64,000 bases of DNA, from positions 1,392,722 through 1,456,721 of the forward strand of contig BCKQ01000001.1 of assembly GCA_001600695.1 (NCBI GenBank), written 5' to 3'. Positions 24,581 to 34,799 of the stretch are shown here, in pieces. A program made the translations under genes and the position numbers. The stretch is from Ascoidea asiatica. Taxonomy: Eukaryota; Ascomycota; Saccharomycetes; Ascoideales; Ascoideaceae. The first letter of the stretch is position 1. Every line of letters starts with the position of its first letter. The notes under the pieces were generated by a model. It had not been told where the DNA came from, made no database searches, and was given only the letters and a program-made list of their open reading frames with translations.

Positions 24581-25339
24581 TTAAAAATTTGATTGTGAAT
24601 TTGTATTTTTACTTTTAATAAAACTTTTATGATCTGATGGATTTGCTGCTGCCTCGTATAATGTAATTATTGGATTTTTTGTCAATTCTGTGAATTCTCC
24701 TCTTAATTCAATATAATAAATAATCATTTCATCATCATCTTCATCATCATCAGCATCATTTGAATCAGAATCAGAATCAGAATCAGAATTATAATTATCA
24801 TGAGTATTTTCAAAAAATACAGTTAAATGAGTAATACCTGTAAAAAGTCTTCTAGAAAGGTAATGTTCAACAAATGTTCTATCTTCAACTTCTTCTTCTT
24901 TCTCTTCATTATTTTCCTCTTCTTCAATTTTCTCATATCCTAATAATGGATGTTTAATTTCATAAAAGGCCTTTTGATCACTAATTGTAGAAAAATCTAA
25001 TTCTTCTTTGTTTTTATAAAATTTTATATTATATGGACATTTTTTTATATTACCTTCAGTTCTTAAAATAATTGAAAATAATTTGATATTTGAATCAAAT
25101 GGAATTTTTAAAATTATCTCTTTTTCTAAATCACTAGAAATATAATCTTTAATATTATAATATTTCCCATTACTTTTATTTTTATTAAATATTAATTCAA
25201 CTTTATCTTTTTCTTGTTTAATATTCAATGCTTCTAATTTATTAAAATTTATTTGATTTACTAAATTTTGAGATGCATTTGTTGGTATTGGCGGTCCATC
25301 ATGAGAATGTGTTAAATTATGTTCATGATGACAAGACAT
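24581..25339 (-). CDS. PITH-domain protein
   Basis: The 252-residue product starts with a Cys/His-rich segment (MSCHHEHNLTHSHDGPP), as in PITHD1-type proteins, followed by a PITH domain (about 25-205). The domain is also found at the C-terminus of thioredoxin-like TXNL1, where it contacts the proteasome. Visible family marks are NFNKLEALN, the acidic ISSDLEKEIILKIPF, LFSIILRTEG, HLTVFFENTH and IYYIELRGEFTEL. The C-terminal third carries Glu- and Ser/Asp-rich low-complexity loops. No thioredoxin domain precedes it, so this is the stand-alone form. Its function in yeast is not established; a proteasome link is inference from the family. Confidence 0.8.
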   Translation of the reverse strand: MSCHHEHNLTHSHDGPPIPTNASQNLVNQINFNKLEALNIKQEKDKVELIFNKNKSNGKYYNIKDYISSDLEKEIILKIPFDSNIKLFSIILRTEGNIKKCPYNIKFYKNKEELDFSTISDQKAFYEIKHPLLGYEKIEEEENNEEKEEEVEDRTFVEHYLSRRLFTGITHLTVFFENTHDNYNSDSDSDSDSNDADDDEDDDEMIIYYIELRGEFTELTKNPIITLYEAAANPSDHKSFIKSKNTNSQSNF

Positions 25340-25776
25340 TTTATATTATTTATTATTTATTATTTATTATTTATTATTTATTATTTATCTTGATATTTAT
25401 TTATATAATAAAGCTTTATTAAATTGATTATTGAATTAGCTTCTTCTTTGAATTGATTAAATCAATACATAAATTATTAGATTGAAATTAAATATTCCTC
25501 GTATTATTCATCTTAATAAATAAGATTTTAGTAACGTTATTCAAAGTCTCTGTAGATCATTCGGCTATTCCGTATTTATTCAATAAATTTATATTAATTT
25601 TTTTATACCCGTTCATTTTTCAAAGAATAAATAATTTGTCTATTTAAGAATTTTAATTACATAATTGGTCATTTTTATTTAAAAAGCAAGATTAAAAGAA
25701 ATTACTTAAAGCAAATGGAATTTCAGATCCTTAGTTTTTAAAAACAATAGTAAGAATTACACATATTTTCCTTATT
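25340..25776. other. Intergenic region upstream of the PITH gene
   Basis: A 7-bp tandem (TTATTTA, about six units, near 25344-25388) sits directly upstream of the PITH start codon, followed by AT-rich DNA and the 3' flank of the KH-domain gene. No gene is seen. Confidence 0.5.
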
Positions 25777-27204
25777 TCATCTAACATTACCATTCCTGTA
25801 TGACAAAATTTCAGCTTCAATCATTTGCAAAGCCATTTTTAATTTCAAAGAATTATTACTTACCACTCTAATATATTGGATACTATTAATACTACTTGTT
25901 AATTTCAAATTCAAATTTTCAATATCATTTACTGGTATAACTTTTATTTCACAATTTGAATTTTTTCTTAAACTTTCAATTCTTGAACCCTTTTTACCAA
26001 TTAAATATGTTACTTCCCTTTTGGTGAATTGCAAAATTTTATAATAAGTTTTCTTATTACCATTTTTTTTATACATTGATGATGAAGTAAAGGAAGTTAT
26101 TAGTGGTTCAATATTGTTATCATCAGAAAATAATTGTGAATATTCAGAGTTTGTAGAAGAAGAAGAATTTGGTCTTTCAAATTTATGAGATTTATTTAAA
26201 TTTTTTTTGAAATTTCTATTGGTTATTTTAGTTGATTCTGGGAAAAAAGTTTCTTCTTGAAACTGGTTCAAAGAATTAATCAAATTCTTAGAAAATATTG
26301 TATTTTTCATTGGAGTAATATATGATAAATTGCACTTCAAACTTGAATCAATAAATTTTTTTTCTTCAATAATATTTTTTAATGTTTCATATAAAGAACT
26401 ATAATCATTTGATTTTATGGTAACCAGTTTATATTTTGGTGATAAATCAAATGAATTTTCAGAAATTATTTGAATTATTTTATCTTTTCCAGTCAGTGAA
26501 ATAATTTTGGTGAAATGATTGATTTGTTTGCGATTTAAATAAAAACGAATTTCATTTTGATGGATGAAACTGATTAGAATTTCAAACAGATTTGAAGCAT
26601 TTTTAAATTCCAATGATATAAGAAATTCTGTTGAAAATTTTGCTAGTTGCTCTATTTCAATATTGATTGAATCCTCGGACAATACCTTTTTATCATAACT
26701 TATATTCATAATATTTTTATACTGGAAACGTGTGCTCAATTTTTCTAGAGACTGTTGTAATAAAAATTTTGGAGAGATTAATGAAATTTTCAAGTTTGGA
26801 TTTTGATTTTTCAACCACAATTCATCAGAACGAATGAGATTTTCTTGCTTTAAATGAATTGATAAAGTCATGGTTTGAATAAGAAATAAATTTTTAATCG
26901 CCAAAGAAACTTGGGAATTATATTTTTCGGTTTGATTAATTAGTGATTGATTATTTAATGATTCTCTTGAATCAATTTCCAAATCCGAAAAATACATATC
27001 ATCATCATAATCATCATCGTCATCATCGTCATCATCAGATGAATATGAAAGTAGTTTAGTTGTCCCTAAAATCGGATTCAAACTCTTAGCTGGTATTGAA
27101 AAAGATTCAATTTGCTTTTTTGAGCTGAAATTATCATCGTTAATGCCAGTTGAATCAACAGAATTGGAAACAGTGTCATAGTAATTCACCAATGATTCAT
27201 TCAT
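25777..27204 (-). CDS. KH-domain RNA-binding protein
   Basis: The product is 475 residues. The clearest domain is a C-terminal KH domain (about 385-462) with YYKILQFTKREVTYLIGKKGSRIESLRKNSNCEIKV; IGKKG is the RNA-gripping GxxG loop. An acidic run of Asp lies near 55-70. The middle part (about 95-310) is well ordered in composition and may hold degenerate KH-like repeats (for example YKLVTIKSNDYSSLYETLKNII). A single KH domain at the C-terminus recalls the meiotic splicing factor Mer1, but Mer1 is about 270 residues and I do not see enough to assign it. It is followed head-to-tail by the ECM32-type helicase on the same strand, 308 bp away. Confidence 0.75.
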   Translation of the reverse strand: MNESLVNYYDTVSNSVDSTGINDDNFSSKKQIESFSIPAKSLNPILGTTKLLSYSSDDDDDDDDDYDDDMYFSDLEIDSRESLNNQSLINQTEKYNSQVSLAIKNLFLIQTMTLSIHLKQENLIRSDELWLKNQNPNLKISLISPKFLLQQSLEKLSTRFQYKNIMNISYDKKVLSEDSINIEIEQLAKFSTEFLISLEFKNASNLFEILISFIHQNEIRFYLNRKQINHFTKIISLTGKDKIIQIISENSFDLSPKYKLVTIKSNDYSSLYETLKNIIEEKKFIDSSLKCNLSYITPMKNTIFSKNLINSLNQFQEETFFPESTKITNRNFKKNLNKSHKFERPNSSSSTNSEYSQLFSDDNNIEPLITSFTSSSMYKKNGNKKTYYKILQFTKREVTYLIGKKGSRIESLRKNSNCEIKVIPVNDIENLNLKLTSSINSIQYIRVVSNNSLKLKMALQMIEAEILSYRNGNVR

Positions 27205-27512
27205 TTTGCAATTGATATTTTTTCAGTCTCAGAATGCTAACGCTATAAATAATAGAAAAATGGATATATTTAAATAAAAACAATCAAAAAAAGACGTGAA
27301 TTTGAAGTTATAAAGAAATTAAGCGCCGAAACATACTGACATACTTAGAGTTTGGGGTTGTTTACTATTCTGGAACTTTGTAACTTCACCGCTACAAGCT
27401 GAATTCGAAGTATTTTGAAATCCTATTTTTACATTCTATTCTAGAAATCTAATGACTATATAAATTTAATTTAATACAAATTTTTATTAAAAAAAAATAA
27501 AATAAAATTTCT
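27205..27512. other. Promoter of the KH-domain gene and 3' flank of ECM32
   Basis: AT-rich DNA with one GC-richer patch (about 27318-27410) that contains AAGCGCCGAAAC. This is the likely promoter of the KH-domain gene on the minus strand. No gene is seen. Confidence 0.45.
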
Positions 27513-30494
27513 TCAATATTTGAAAGAGGAAAGTTCTTGACAAAATCCTTTTTCTTGTAAAGATTCAATATATTCTTTCCAAAGACTCGATTTACAAAGA
27601 GTCCATTTATTTCCAACAATAATTAATCCAAATTTAGCTCTGGTTAACGCGACATTTAATCTTCTTGCATCATCTAAAAATCCAATAGTTTTTGATTTAT
27701 CCTTTTGACTTCTAACACAACTAAAGATAATGAAATTTTTTTCTTTTCCTTGGAATGCATCTATTGAAGCAACAGTTAAACCAGATACAATTATCATAGT
27801 TGCTGATTTAACCAATTCTTCTTCAATATCTGTTTTATTTATAATTTCTTCTGAATTTGGATTCAAGATTACATTGTTTTTAATCTTTTCAGCTAATAAT
27901 TCTCTTTGTCCAGAATATGGAGTAATGATACCAATATTTTCTTTCGATATTTTTTTTTCTATAACTAATCTAATCAAAATATTCACAACCATATCTGCTT
28001 CTCCTATATTTTGATAAGAAAGTCCAGATTCCTCTCCAAAACCAGTTTTAATTTTTGATTCAAGAAATTGAGGTTGTTTACCTGTATTTAAGAAAACTAA
28101 TGGATTTGGAATATTTTCAAGTGTTCTATCTTTTACCGTAATTCCATCTTCCAAATCTTCATAAAACTTATTTCTTGGAAATTGAGAAATAAAAGGATGC
28201 ATTCTATATTGCATATTTAACATACAAGGTTTTATACCTAATGTTGGGTTTTTTAAAGTTCTTTCAAATAAAGAACAACTAAGTTCTTCAACATTTGTAA
28301 AAGCACTTAATTGCTTTTCATCTCCAACAAGAATTAATTTGGCAATTTTAGATATTTTAGCATTACTCAATAAACTTAATGGAATTAATGATGTAACTTC
28401 TGTAGATTGAGTGGCTTCATCCATAATTATAGCTTCAACTTTTTTCAAACTTCTAATAAATTTACTACCACATGTAACTGTAGTAACAAAAATTACTTTT
28501 GCTTGAGAAATAAGTGAAGTTCCAATTTTAAAAACTTCTGTATTATATTTCTTGAAACCAGTTTTACTAATTTTTCCATTTCCCCTTCTTAATGATTTTT
28601 GAATATCTTTTTGTTCAGGTGTTAATCTTTCATATATTCTATTATGCAAAAGAATTGGACCTAATTTATGGTTTTCAGAATATTCAGATTCCTTGGTATC
28701 TGAAACTACTCTTATAACATCTTTGGAATGATCTTTTAAAAATTTCTCTGCAATATTATCAACTGCTGTATTTGAAGCAGCAACAACTAAAATTGGAAAT
28801 GTATGAATCTCTTCTAATAATTGAAAAATAATTTCATAAATAGTAGAAGTTTTACCAGTACCTGGAGGACCCTGAATCAATGTTATTGCATTATTTAAAA
28901 CACTTTGTATAGCTTTATTTTGACTTGGATTTATATTTCCATTTGGTTTAAAAAAATTTCTGAAAGTATTTTGAGTGATTTTTTTATCTCCTAAAAGTAA
29001 ACTTTGAAATGAGGTTGCAGTATGAAGATATATTCTTGTCATTGCATTCATAATTCTTGAAATTTGAACACTACAAGGGAATAAATCAACATTTTGTTGA
29101 TATGGTAATGCATATGTTGTCCAAGGATATGGTTTTACTACCATGTTAACTTTTTCAATCATTTTTCCTCTAGTTCTATAACTTACTAACTCAGATTCAA
29201 CAACAATCATATAATAAATTTTTGTTGAAGTTTTCATTATAATTGAAGAAAATTTTGGAAATGGACTTCTACCTAATTCTTGATGTTTTTGTGGTACTTT
29301 ACTTTTAAATTTTTCATCAATATTTATAGAAATTACAAATGAATCAGAAACTTGACCAAATTTATTTGCTTGATTTAATAATTTTAAATCTTCAGGATAT
29401 GGACCACCTTTTCTTCCTCTTTTTTTTTTAAGAGAACTAGAATCCCAATCAACAGAAAAATCTTGAATTGGAGAAAATGTAACTTCTTCTTCTTTAAAAA
29501 GATTGAAACATAATAATTTAAAATATTCAGTTAAATCTTCATAAGTAGTTTTTGGCTCGATTCCTTTAACACTAAAATCAATATTACCTTCTGCAACTTT
29601 TGCTTTGCTTTTTCCTTTTAATTTCATTAAATTCAAAAGATTCGACAATTCATCAATTTCATCAGCGGAATCACTTTGGCTGGAATCATCAGTTTCATTA
29701 TTATTATTAGAATCAATAGAACGAGGTTTCCTCAATTTTTTATCCTGTAAGGTTTTATTGGATTTGGTATTAGGAGAATTAGAGTCAGAACTATTTAAAT
29801 CCTTTTCTTGGAAGTCAGGAATATTTTCTTTTTGATTCTCACGAGAAATATCTCTTCCTCCTCTACCACCTCTAGTACTTTTAGACCCTCTTGAGCCTCT
29901 AGTACTACCACCACCTCTACTTATACCTTTACCTCTACCTCTACCTCTACCTCGTTTACCAGAAAATCCCATATCTTTACTCTTTTCAATTTTTTCAGTA
30001 ATTCCAAAAAATTGATTTATATATGAAGTACTAACTGTTGATAGTAAATTTTTTTTTTCATTATCTTGAAGGTTCATATCCTTTATACATTTATTACATA
30101 AAATTTTATTATTATCTTTTTTTAATAATTTCTTTGATCCACAGTTTGAACAACATAGTTTATTATATTTAAGAAATATAGGATATTTTGATAAAAGAGC
30201 TCCATTTTCTAAAGAATATTCTTTTTTAATTTTCAAAGGAGATGATTTTTCAATACAATTTTTACAAAGTAATTTTACTTCTTGATTTTCATGAGGTGAA
30301 GCTAATAATATTTTAAGTATTAATATATTTCTATTATTACAAGTTTGACATTCAATTAATTTAGATTGTGAAGAAAACTCAATTAAATTATGTTTTGTAT
30401 CTTTAATATGTTTTAACATATCTTTTTCAGAATATGAAGATGAAATATCATTACGATTTTGACATTTTTTACATTCATAAAAATAATCCACCAT
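27513..30494 (-). CDS. ECM32: Superfamily I helicase, Ecm32/Mtt1 type
   Basis: The start is the ATG at 30494 (MVDYFYECKKCQ); five upstream in-frame codons lack ATG. The 993-residue protein begins with several CxxC pairs (CKKCQ, CQTC, CKNC, CSNC, CNKC), likely zinc-binding. An Arg-Gly-rich tract (about 178-213) follows, then a Upf1-like SF1 helicase core: GPPGTGKT (Walker A, about 540), MDEATQ (motif II, about 690), GDEKQL (motif III, about 722), QYRMHP (about 760), DAFQGKE (motif V, about 908), LNVALTRAK (motif VI, about 950). The zinc-rich N-terminus and lack of a Upf1 CH domain favour Ecm32/Mtt1, which in S. cerevisiae modulates translation termination with eRF3, over Upf1, Sen1 or Hcs1. 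RG repeats suggest arginine methylation and RNA binding. Confidence 0.75.
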   Translation of the reverse strand: MVDYFYECKKCQNRNDISSSYSEKDMLKHIKDTKHNLIEFSSQSKLIECQTCNNRNILILKILLASPHENQEVKLLCKNCIEKSSPLKIKKEYSLENGALLSKYPIFLKYNKLCCSNCGSKKLLKKDNNKILCNKCIKDMNLQDNEKKNLLSTVSTSYINQFFGITEKIEKSKDMGFSGKRGRGRGRGKGISRGGGSTRGSRGSKSTRGGRGGRDISRENQKENIPDFQEKDLNSSDSNSPNTKSNKTLQDKKLRKPRSIDSNNNNETDDSSQSDSADEIDELSNLLNLMKLKGKSKAKVAEGNIDFSVKGIEPKTTYEDLTEYFKLLCFNLFKEEEVTFSPIQDFSVDWDSSSLKKKRGRKGGPYPEDLKLLNQANKFGQVSDSFVISINIDEKFKSKVPQKHQELGRSPFPKFSSIIMKTSTKIYYMIVVESELVSYRTRGKMIEKVNMVVKPYPWTTYALPYQQNVDLFPCSVQISRIMNAMTRIYLHTATSFQSLLLGDKKITQNTFRNFFKPNGNINPSQNKAIQSVLNNAITLIQGPPGTGKTSTIYEIIFQLLEEIHTFPILVVAASNTAVDNIAEKFLKDHSKDVIRVVSDTKESEYSENHKLGPILLHNRIYERLTPEQKDIQKSLRRGNGKISKTGFKKYNTEVFKIGTSLISQAKVIFVTTVTCGSKFIRSLKKVEAIIMDEATQSTEVTSLIPLSLLSNAKISKIAKLILVGDEKQLSAFTNVEELSCSLFERTLKNPTLGIKPCMLNMQYRMHPFISQFPRNKFYEDLEDGITVKDRTLENIPNPLVFLNTGKQPQFLESKIKTGFGEESGLSYQNIGEADMVVNILIRLVIEKKISKENIGIITPYSGQRELLAEKIKNNVILNPNSEEIINKTDIEEELVKSATMIIVSGLTVASIDAFQGKEKNFIIFSCVRSQKDKSKTIGFLDDARRLNVALTRAKFGLIIVGNKWTLCKSSLWKEYIESLQEKGFCQELSSFKY

Positions 30495-31153
30495 TATAAT
30501 CAAAATCAAAAATAGATTCTTATCTATTTCAACTTTTTTTTTTTCTCTTTTTGAACTTAAATTTGAATTCTTTAATATTTACTTGAAATTGATTGAATTT
30601 TTGATTTTATTGATATAATTCTTCTTCTTCTTCTTCTTCTTGGTATTCTTCTTGGTATTCTTTGTCTTGTATCTTCACAAAAATATTGTAATAAAAGTAT
30701 AAATATAAATATAAATATAAATAATAATATTTATAATATAAATTTATTTTAAATCACGGGATTTTTCAGTTATGAATGTCTTATCTTTCGATGAGTAACT
30801 AATAACTTATATTATATATATATAGTATAAGTTATACAGTATATTAGCAATCAAAAAGCATAGAAAATGAACTCGATAAAATAATTATAATTTATTTTAA
30901 ATTTGTATGGGGAAATAATATTTCATTTTTAATATTTCAAACTTCCTTAGTTTTGTAACATTTAAGTCAGCTTCATATTATGTAACTGAATTAGGCGTTC
31001 AATTTTCGTAATTTTCATAAATGGTTAGTTAGTAAACATTCCGTTTTAGTCAAGTTTAATTTAATTTGTATTTAACTTTTAATTGTTTTAATAAATTTTT
31101 AAAAAGTTTCTATTGTATGAATTTTTTCTTTTTATAGTGAAAAATATATTGAA
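30495..31153. promoter_or_regulatory. Divergent promoter ECM32 / EFM2
   Basis: AT-rich spacer with a (CTT)n stretch near 30620-30640, a short ATAAAT tandem near 30697-30720 and a (TA)n stretch near 30810-30824. No GC island and no gene are seen. Confidence 0.45.
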
Positions 31154-32470
31154 ATGACTATAGATGTAGAAGAGTTTGACCCATTATCATTTTTTGAGTC
31201 TAAAACACATAAAGAAAGTTTAAAGACTGTATATGATGAAAAACCAATAATATTATTAAATAGTAAAAAAAACATTGAAGTGATATCAAATAATGATAAT
31301 ATTAATATTAATATTAATATTGATGAAGATGAAGAAGAAGATGTTCCAATTCTGTTTTTAGATTTACCTTCAATTTCTATGAAACCACCATTTGAAGTAT
31401 TAATATTTTTATTGAAACAATTTAAATATAAAGAATATTTTAATTTTAATGAAGAAAATATTTTAAATGAAGATGATTTTAAAAAAGAAGAAAAAAATTT
31501 AGAAAAATTAATTCCATTACTTAAAATATATTGTCCAAAATTATTATATAATAAAAAAATTCAAGAATTAAAAGAATTACCAATAAGAAATAAAAAAAAA
31601 TTTTTTAGATATGTTACATCAATAATTAGTTCAGAACTTAATTGGATTAAAGATAATGAAATTAAAGAAAAAATTTGGAAATTAGCAAGTTTAAGAATTT
31701 CAGAAAATTGTGGTAGAAGTGGAGAACCATTAAAATTTAGAAAAATTAAATTAAAAGCTTTTAAAAAACCAGATATAAGTTTATCATTGAAAGAACCTTC
31801 TTTAACAGGAGATAATCTTGGATTAAAAACTTGGGGATCATCATTAATATTATCAAATAAATTATATAAAGAATTAGGTAATGAAACTAAGATTAATTAT
31901 CCAGTACTTGAATTAGGAGCAGGAACTGGATTAATTGGAATATTAATTGGACTTTTACAAAAAAATGAAAATAATAAAAATGAAATGAACATTAATTTTT
32001 CAAATTTAGATAAAATAGATTTAAATAATCAAATTTGTCTTACTGATTTAAAAGAAATTATTCCCAATTTAAAAGAAAATCTTAAATTAAATCAGGTTGA
32101 AGAATTGTGTATTGCAAAAGTACTTGATTGGTCAAATTCAAAAGATTTTGAAAATTGGCTTTTAGAAAAAAATCCAAGCTTATTAAGTACAAATATTTTC
32201 AAAACAATAATTTTATCAGATTGTTTATATTCAATTGAACATCCACCAATGATAGCAAATATGATTTCAAAATTCCTTCAATATAACTCAATATCAAAAG
32301 TTTTACTTCAATTACCTTTAAGAGAAGGATTTGAAAAAGAAAGAGAATTATTATTTTCATTATTTGAAAATGATCTAAAACTTAAAATTGTTCGAGAAAG
32401 TGAAGAAAAAGGTTATGATGACTTTGGAGAACAAGAATTTCTTTTCAGAGAATACAAATACATAATATAA
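31154..32470 (+). CDS. EFM2: Elongation factor 2 lysine methyltransferase Efm2
   Basis: The product is 438 residues (S. cerevisiae Efm2 about 419). Efm2 transfers methyl groups from S-adenosylmethionine to a lysine of eEF2 in the cytosol. Features seen are an acidic segment, then FLDLPSISMKPPFEVLIFLLKQF, a family mark of the N-terminal region; a seven-beta-strand methyltransferase fold with GLKTWGSSLILS before it; the SAM-binding LELGAGTGLIG (about 252-262); LTDLKEIIPNLKENLKLN; and LSDCLYSIEHPP. The C-terminus ends FREYKYII. Efm3 is the main alternative but is shorter and lacks this N-terminal region. The stop codon runs into an 8-bp satellite. Confidence 0.82.
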   Translation: MTIDVEEFDPLSFFESKTHKESLKTVYDEKPIILLNSKKNIEVISNNDNINININIDEDEEEDVPILFLDLPSISMKPPFEVLIFLLKQFKYKEYFNFNEENILNEDDFKKEEKNLEKLIPLLKIYCPKLLYNKKIQELKELPIRNKKKFFRYVTSIISSELNWIKDNEIKEKIWKLASLRISENCGRSGEPLKFRKIKLKAFKKPDISLSLKEPSLTGDNLGLKTWGSSLILSNKLYKELGNETKINYPVLELGAGTGLIGILIGLLQKNENNKNEMNINFSNLDKIDLNNQICLTDLKEIIPNLKENLKLNQVEELCIAKVLDWSNSKDFENWLLEKNPSLLSTNIFKTIILSDCLYSIEHPPMIANMISKFLQYNSISKVLLQLPLREGFEKERELLFSLFENDLKLKIVRESEEKGYDDFGEQEFLFREYKYII

Positions 32471-32534
32471 ATATATAAATATATAAATATATAAATATAT
32501 AAATATATAAATATATAAATATATAAATATATAA
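32466..32534. repeat. 8-bp tandem repeat at the EFM2 stop codon
   Basis: About eight near-perfect units of ATATATAA begin in the last codons of EFM2 and run into its 3' flank. The stretch is pure A/T and may serve as the 3'-end processing (efficiency/positioning) region of EFM2. Confidence 0.85.
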
Positions 32535-33063
32535 TAGACCTTAATAAACTGCAATAGAATAGAACAATGCAACAATCACTGGCCACTTAGAAATAAGCTT
32601 AATTCGAGCTCTCAAAAACTGAGATTAACGCAGTTTTGTGCCGAGCTTCAAAAGAGAAGAAAAGAAAAGAATCAAAGTGGTTAGCTATACAGCCCTGCAT
32701 ATGCACAGCAGCCCTAGCTGGTTTCACCTGACCTCGTTTTGAAAGTGACTGGTCTTTCTGCTGTGGTTTTTCCTCTGTGGCAATTCCACGCTTTTCTCGA
32801 GTCTTTGCACGCACCGCCAGTTCAATTTCCAGCGCAGGCCGGATTTCCTTTTTTCCAACCCGGATTTCGCCCGTCCGGCGAGCTAGCTCAAGATTCCATC
32901 GCAGGCCTTTTTACTCTCTCTGACTGTAGTCAATCAATTATTCACCAAAAATATATCAATCAATTAGCATAATATGGTAATTATATATATATATAAAAAA
33001 AATTTAAAAGAACTTTAAGGTCAAGGCATTAATAGAATTAAAGAAAGTAAAAAAATAGCACAA
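32471..33063. promoter_or_regulatory. RPL7 promoter with Tbf1/Homol-D-like sites
   Basis: A GC-rich island (about 32590-32925) precedes RPL7. AGCCCTGC (32691-32698) and AGCCCTAG (32710-32717) lie 19 bp apart; the second matches the ARCCCTA core bound by Tbf1, which drives ribosomal-protein genes in many non-Saccharomyces yeasts. Reading frames here lack conserved content and are not genes. A (TA)n stretch lies at 32980-32993, and an AT-rich leader leads into the start codon. Confidence 0.55.
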
Positions 33064-34546
33064 ATGGCATCAACAGCACCAAAAGTTACTCCAGCCAAAG
33101 CTCCAAAGGCCACTCCAAAACAGTATGTGCTTTTTTTTTTTTTTTTTTCTGGTGAATTTGGATTGAAATTAATGGTTTTTAGATAATTAATAAAAAAATA
33201 TAAGAAAATCAAGTTAAGAATACTATCATTTAATCAAATACATTTAAAGATGATAGTAGTATTTTGTTCCTATTATAGATTGAATCATTATATCATTATA
33301 TCATTATATCATTATTTATGTTAAAAAACTCATTTCAAGTAATTCATAGTTAGGAAGAAAACTAATGTTCAATAACTCCACTTTTTTTTTTTCAAATAAA
33401 CCTTATTTATTGAATATGAACAACAATGTATTATAATTTTATTTGTAGAAAACTATGAAAAAATCAAAGAAAAAAATATACTAACTACTTTTTTTTTTTT
33501 ATTAATAGGCCTGTTATTAAAGCTGATTCTATTTTACCACCAGAAACTTTATTAAAAAAATCTAAAGCTTTAGCTAAAAATGTTAAAGCTTTAGAGTTAG
33601 CTAAAGCCGAACGTACAAAAGTAAGTTAGAATATTATTATTACTTTAAAAATTATCAATCAATATCATTATTATCCATATTTAATTTTTTTTTTTTTTTC
33701 ATTATAAACTACTTGATGATAATTTTACCCATAATGAACTAGCTAAAAGCGATGTTGTTATTATATACCATCTTTCGGGACTGATAAAATTTTAATGAAA
33801 TCAAATAAATAATTAATTGATGAATTTTTTATATTTCTTAGAATCATTAAACTAACAAATTTTTATTTTTATTTTTATTTTTATTTTTTTTTTCTTATTT
33901 TTTAATCAATTTATAGGCTTCAAAAGCTAAAAGAGAAACTATTTTTAAACGTAATGCTTCTTATCAAAAAGAATATTATGAAGCTGAACGTGCTTTAATT
34001 CAAGCTAAACGTGATGCTAAAAAAGCTGGTAGTTATTATGTTGAAGCTCAACCAAAATTAGTTTTTGTTGTTAGAATTAAAGGTATAAACAAAATGCCAC
34101 CAAAACCAAGAAAAGTTTTACAATTATTAAGATTATTACAAATTAATTCTGGAGTTTTTGTTAGAGTTACAAAAGCAACTTCTGAATTATTAAAATTAAT
34201 TGAACCATGGGTTGCTTATGGTTATCCATCTTTTGCAACTGTTCGTAAATTAATTTATAAAAGAGGTTATGGTAAAATTAGAAAACAAAGAATTCCATTA
34301 ACTGATAATTCAATTATTGAAGAAAATTTAGGTAGATTTGGAATTTTATCAATGGATGATTTAATTCATGAAATTGTTACTGTTGGACCAAATTTTAAAC
34401 AAGTTAATAATTTCCTTTGGCCATTTAGATTATCAAATCCATCTGGTGGTTGGGGTGTTAGAAGAAAATTTCAACATTTCATTCAAGGTGGTTCTGTTGG
34501 TAATCGTGAAGAAAAAATTAATTCATTAATTAATTCAATGAATTAA
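33064..34546 (+). CDS. RPL7: Ribosomal protein uL30 (Rpl7), two introns
   Basis: A component of the 60S subunit. Exons are 33064-33122, 33509-33620 and 33917-34546. Intron 1 (386 nt) has GTATGT and a perfect TACTAAC branch at 33479-33485. Intron 2 (296 nt) has GTAAGT, an ACTAAC branch at 33851-33856 and hosts a box C/D snoRNA. The spliced product is 266 residues against 244 in S. cerevisiae; the extra length is an N-terminal Ala/Pro/Lys/Thr-rich extension encoded almost exactly by exon 1. The body is unmistakable: [73 protein letters not shown]. Splicing junctions keep the frame and restore the family N-terminal helix ([13 protein letters not shown]). Confidence 0.96.
33700..33797 (+). ncRNA. 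Intronic box C/D snoRNA in RPL7 intron 2 (snR39/snR59/snR39b-like)
   Basis: A C box (TTGATGA, 33713-33719) and a D box (CTGA, 33781-33784) are 61 nt apart, with a C'-like GCGATGT near 33750. Immediately 5' of the D box, ACCATCTTTCGGG (33767-33779) is complementary over 13 nt to the conserved 25S/28S rRNA segment CCCGAAAGATGGT. S. cerevisiae RPL7A and RPL7B carry snR39 and snR59 in the corresponding intron, both for 25S A807. Here the fifth base from the D box pairs with the G of CCCG, i.e. the yeast G805 position served by snR39b. Flanking CATTA/TAATG may form a loose closing stem. The ends are approximate. Confidence 0.82.
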
Positions 34547-34799
34547 ATTATTAAAATTATTAAAATAATTAAATAATTAAATAAATATATATATATATTT
34601 GATAATGTATTTTAATAATAAGAAAAAAAATCTAATCATTTATTTCTATTCTTTTGTTTTTATGTTTTTTTGTTTTTTTCTTGTTATTTATCTATTCAAT
34701 ATGTAAAGTGTTTTTGAAAACTTGGAAGATATCAACAAGAAGAATAAAATAAAATAAAATAAAAAGAGATGCAAATTTATATGAATATTATAATGAATT

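Noticed and set aside
32599-32972. Two opposing frames before RPL7
   Set aside because: Both fall in the GC-rich RPL7 promoter and lack any conserved content.
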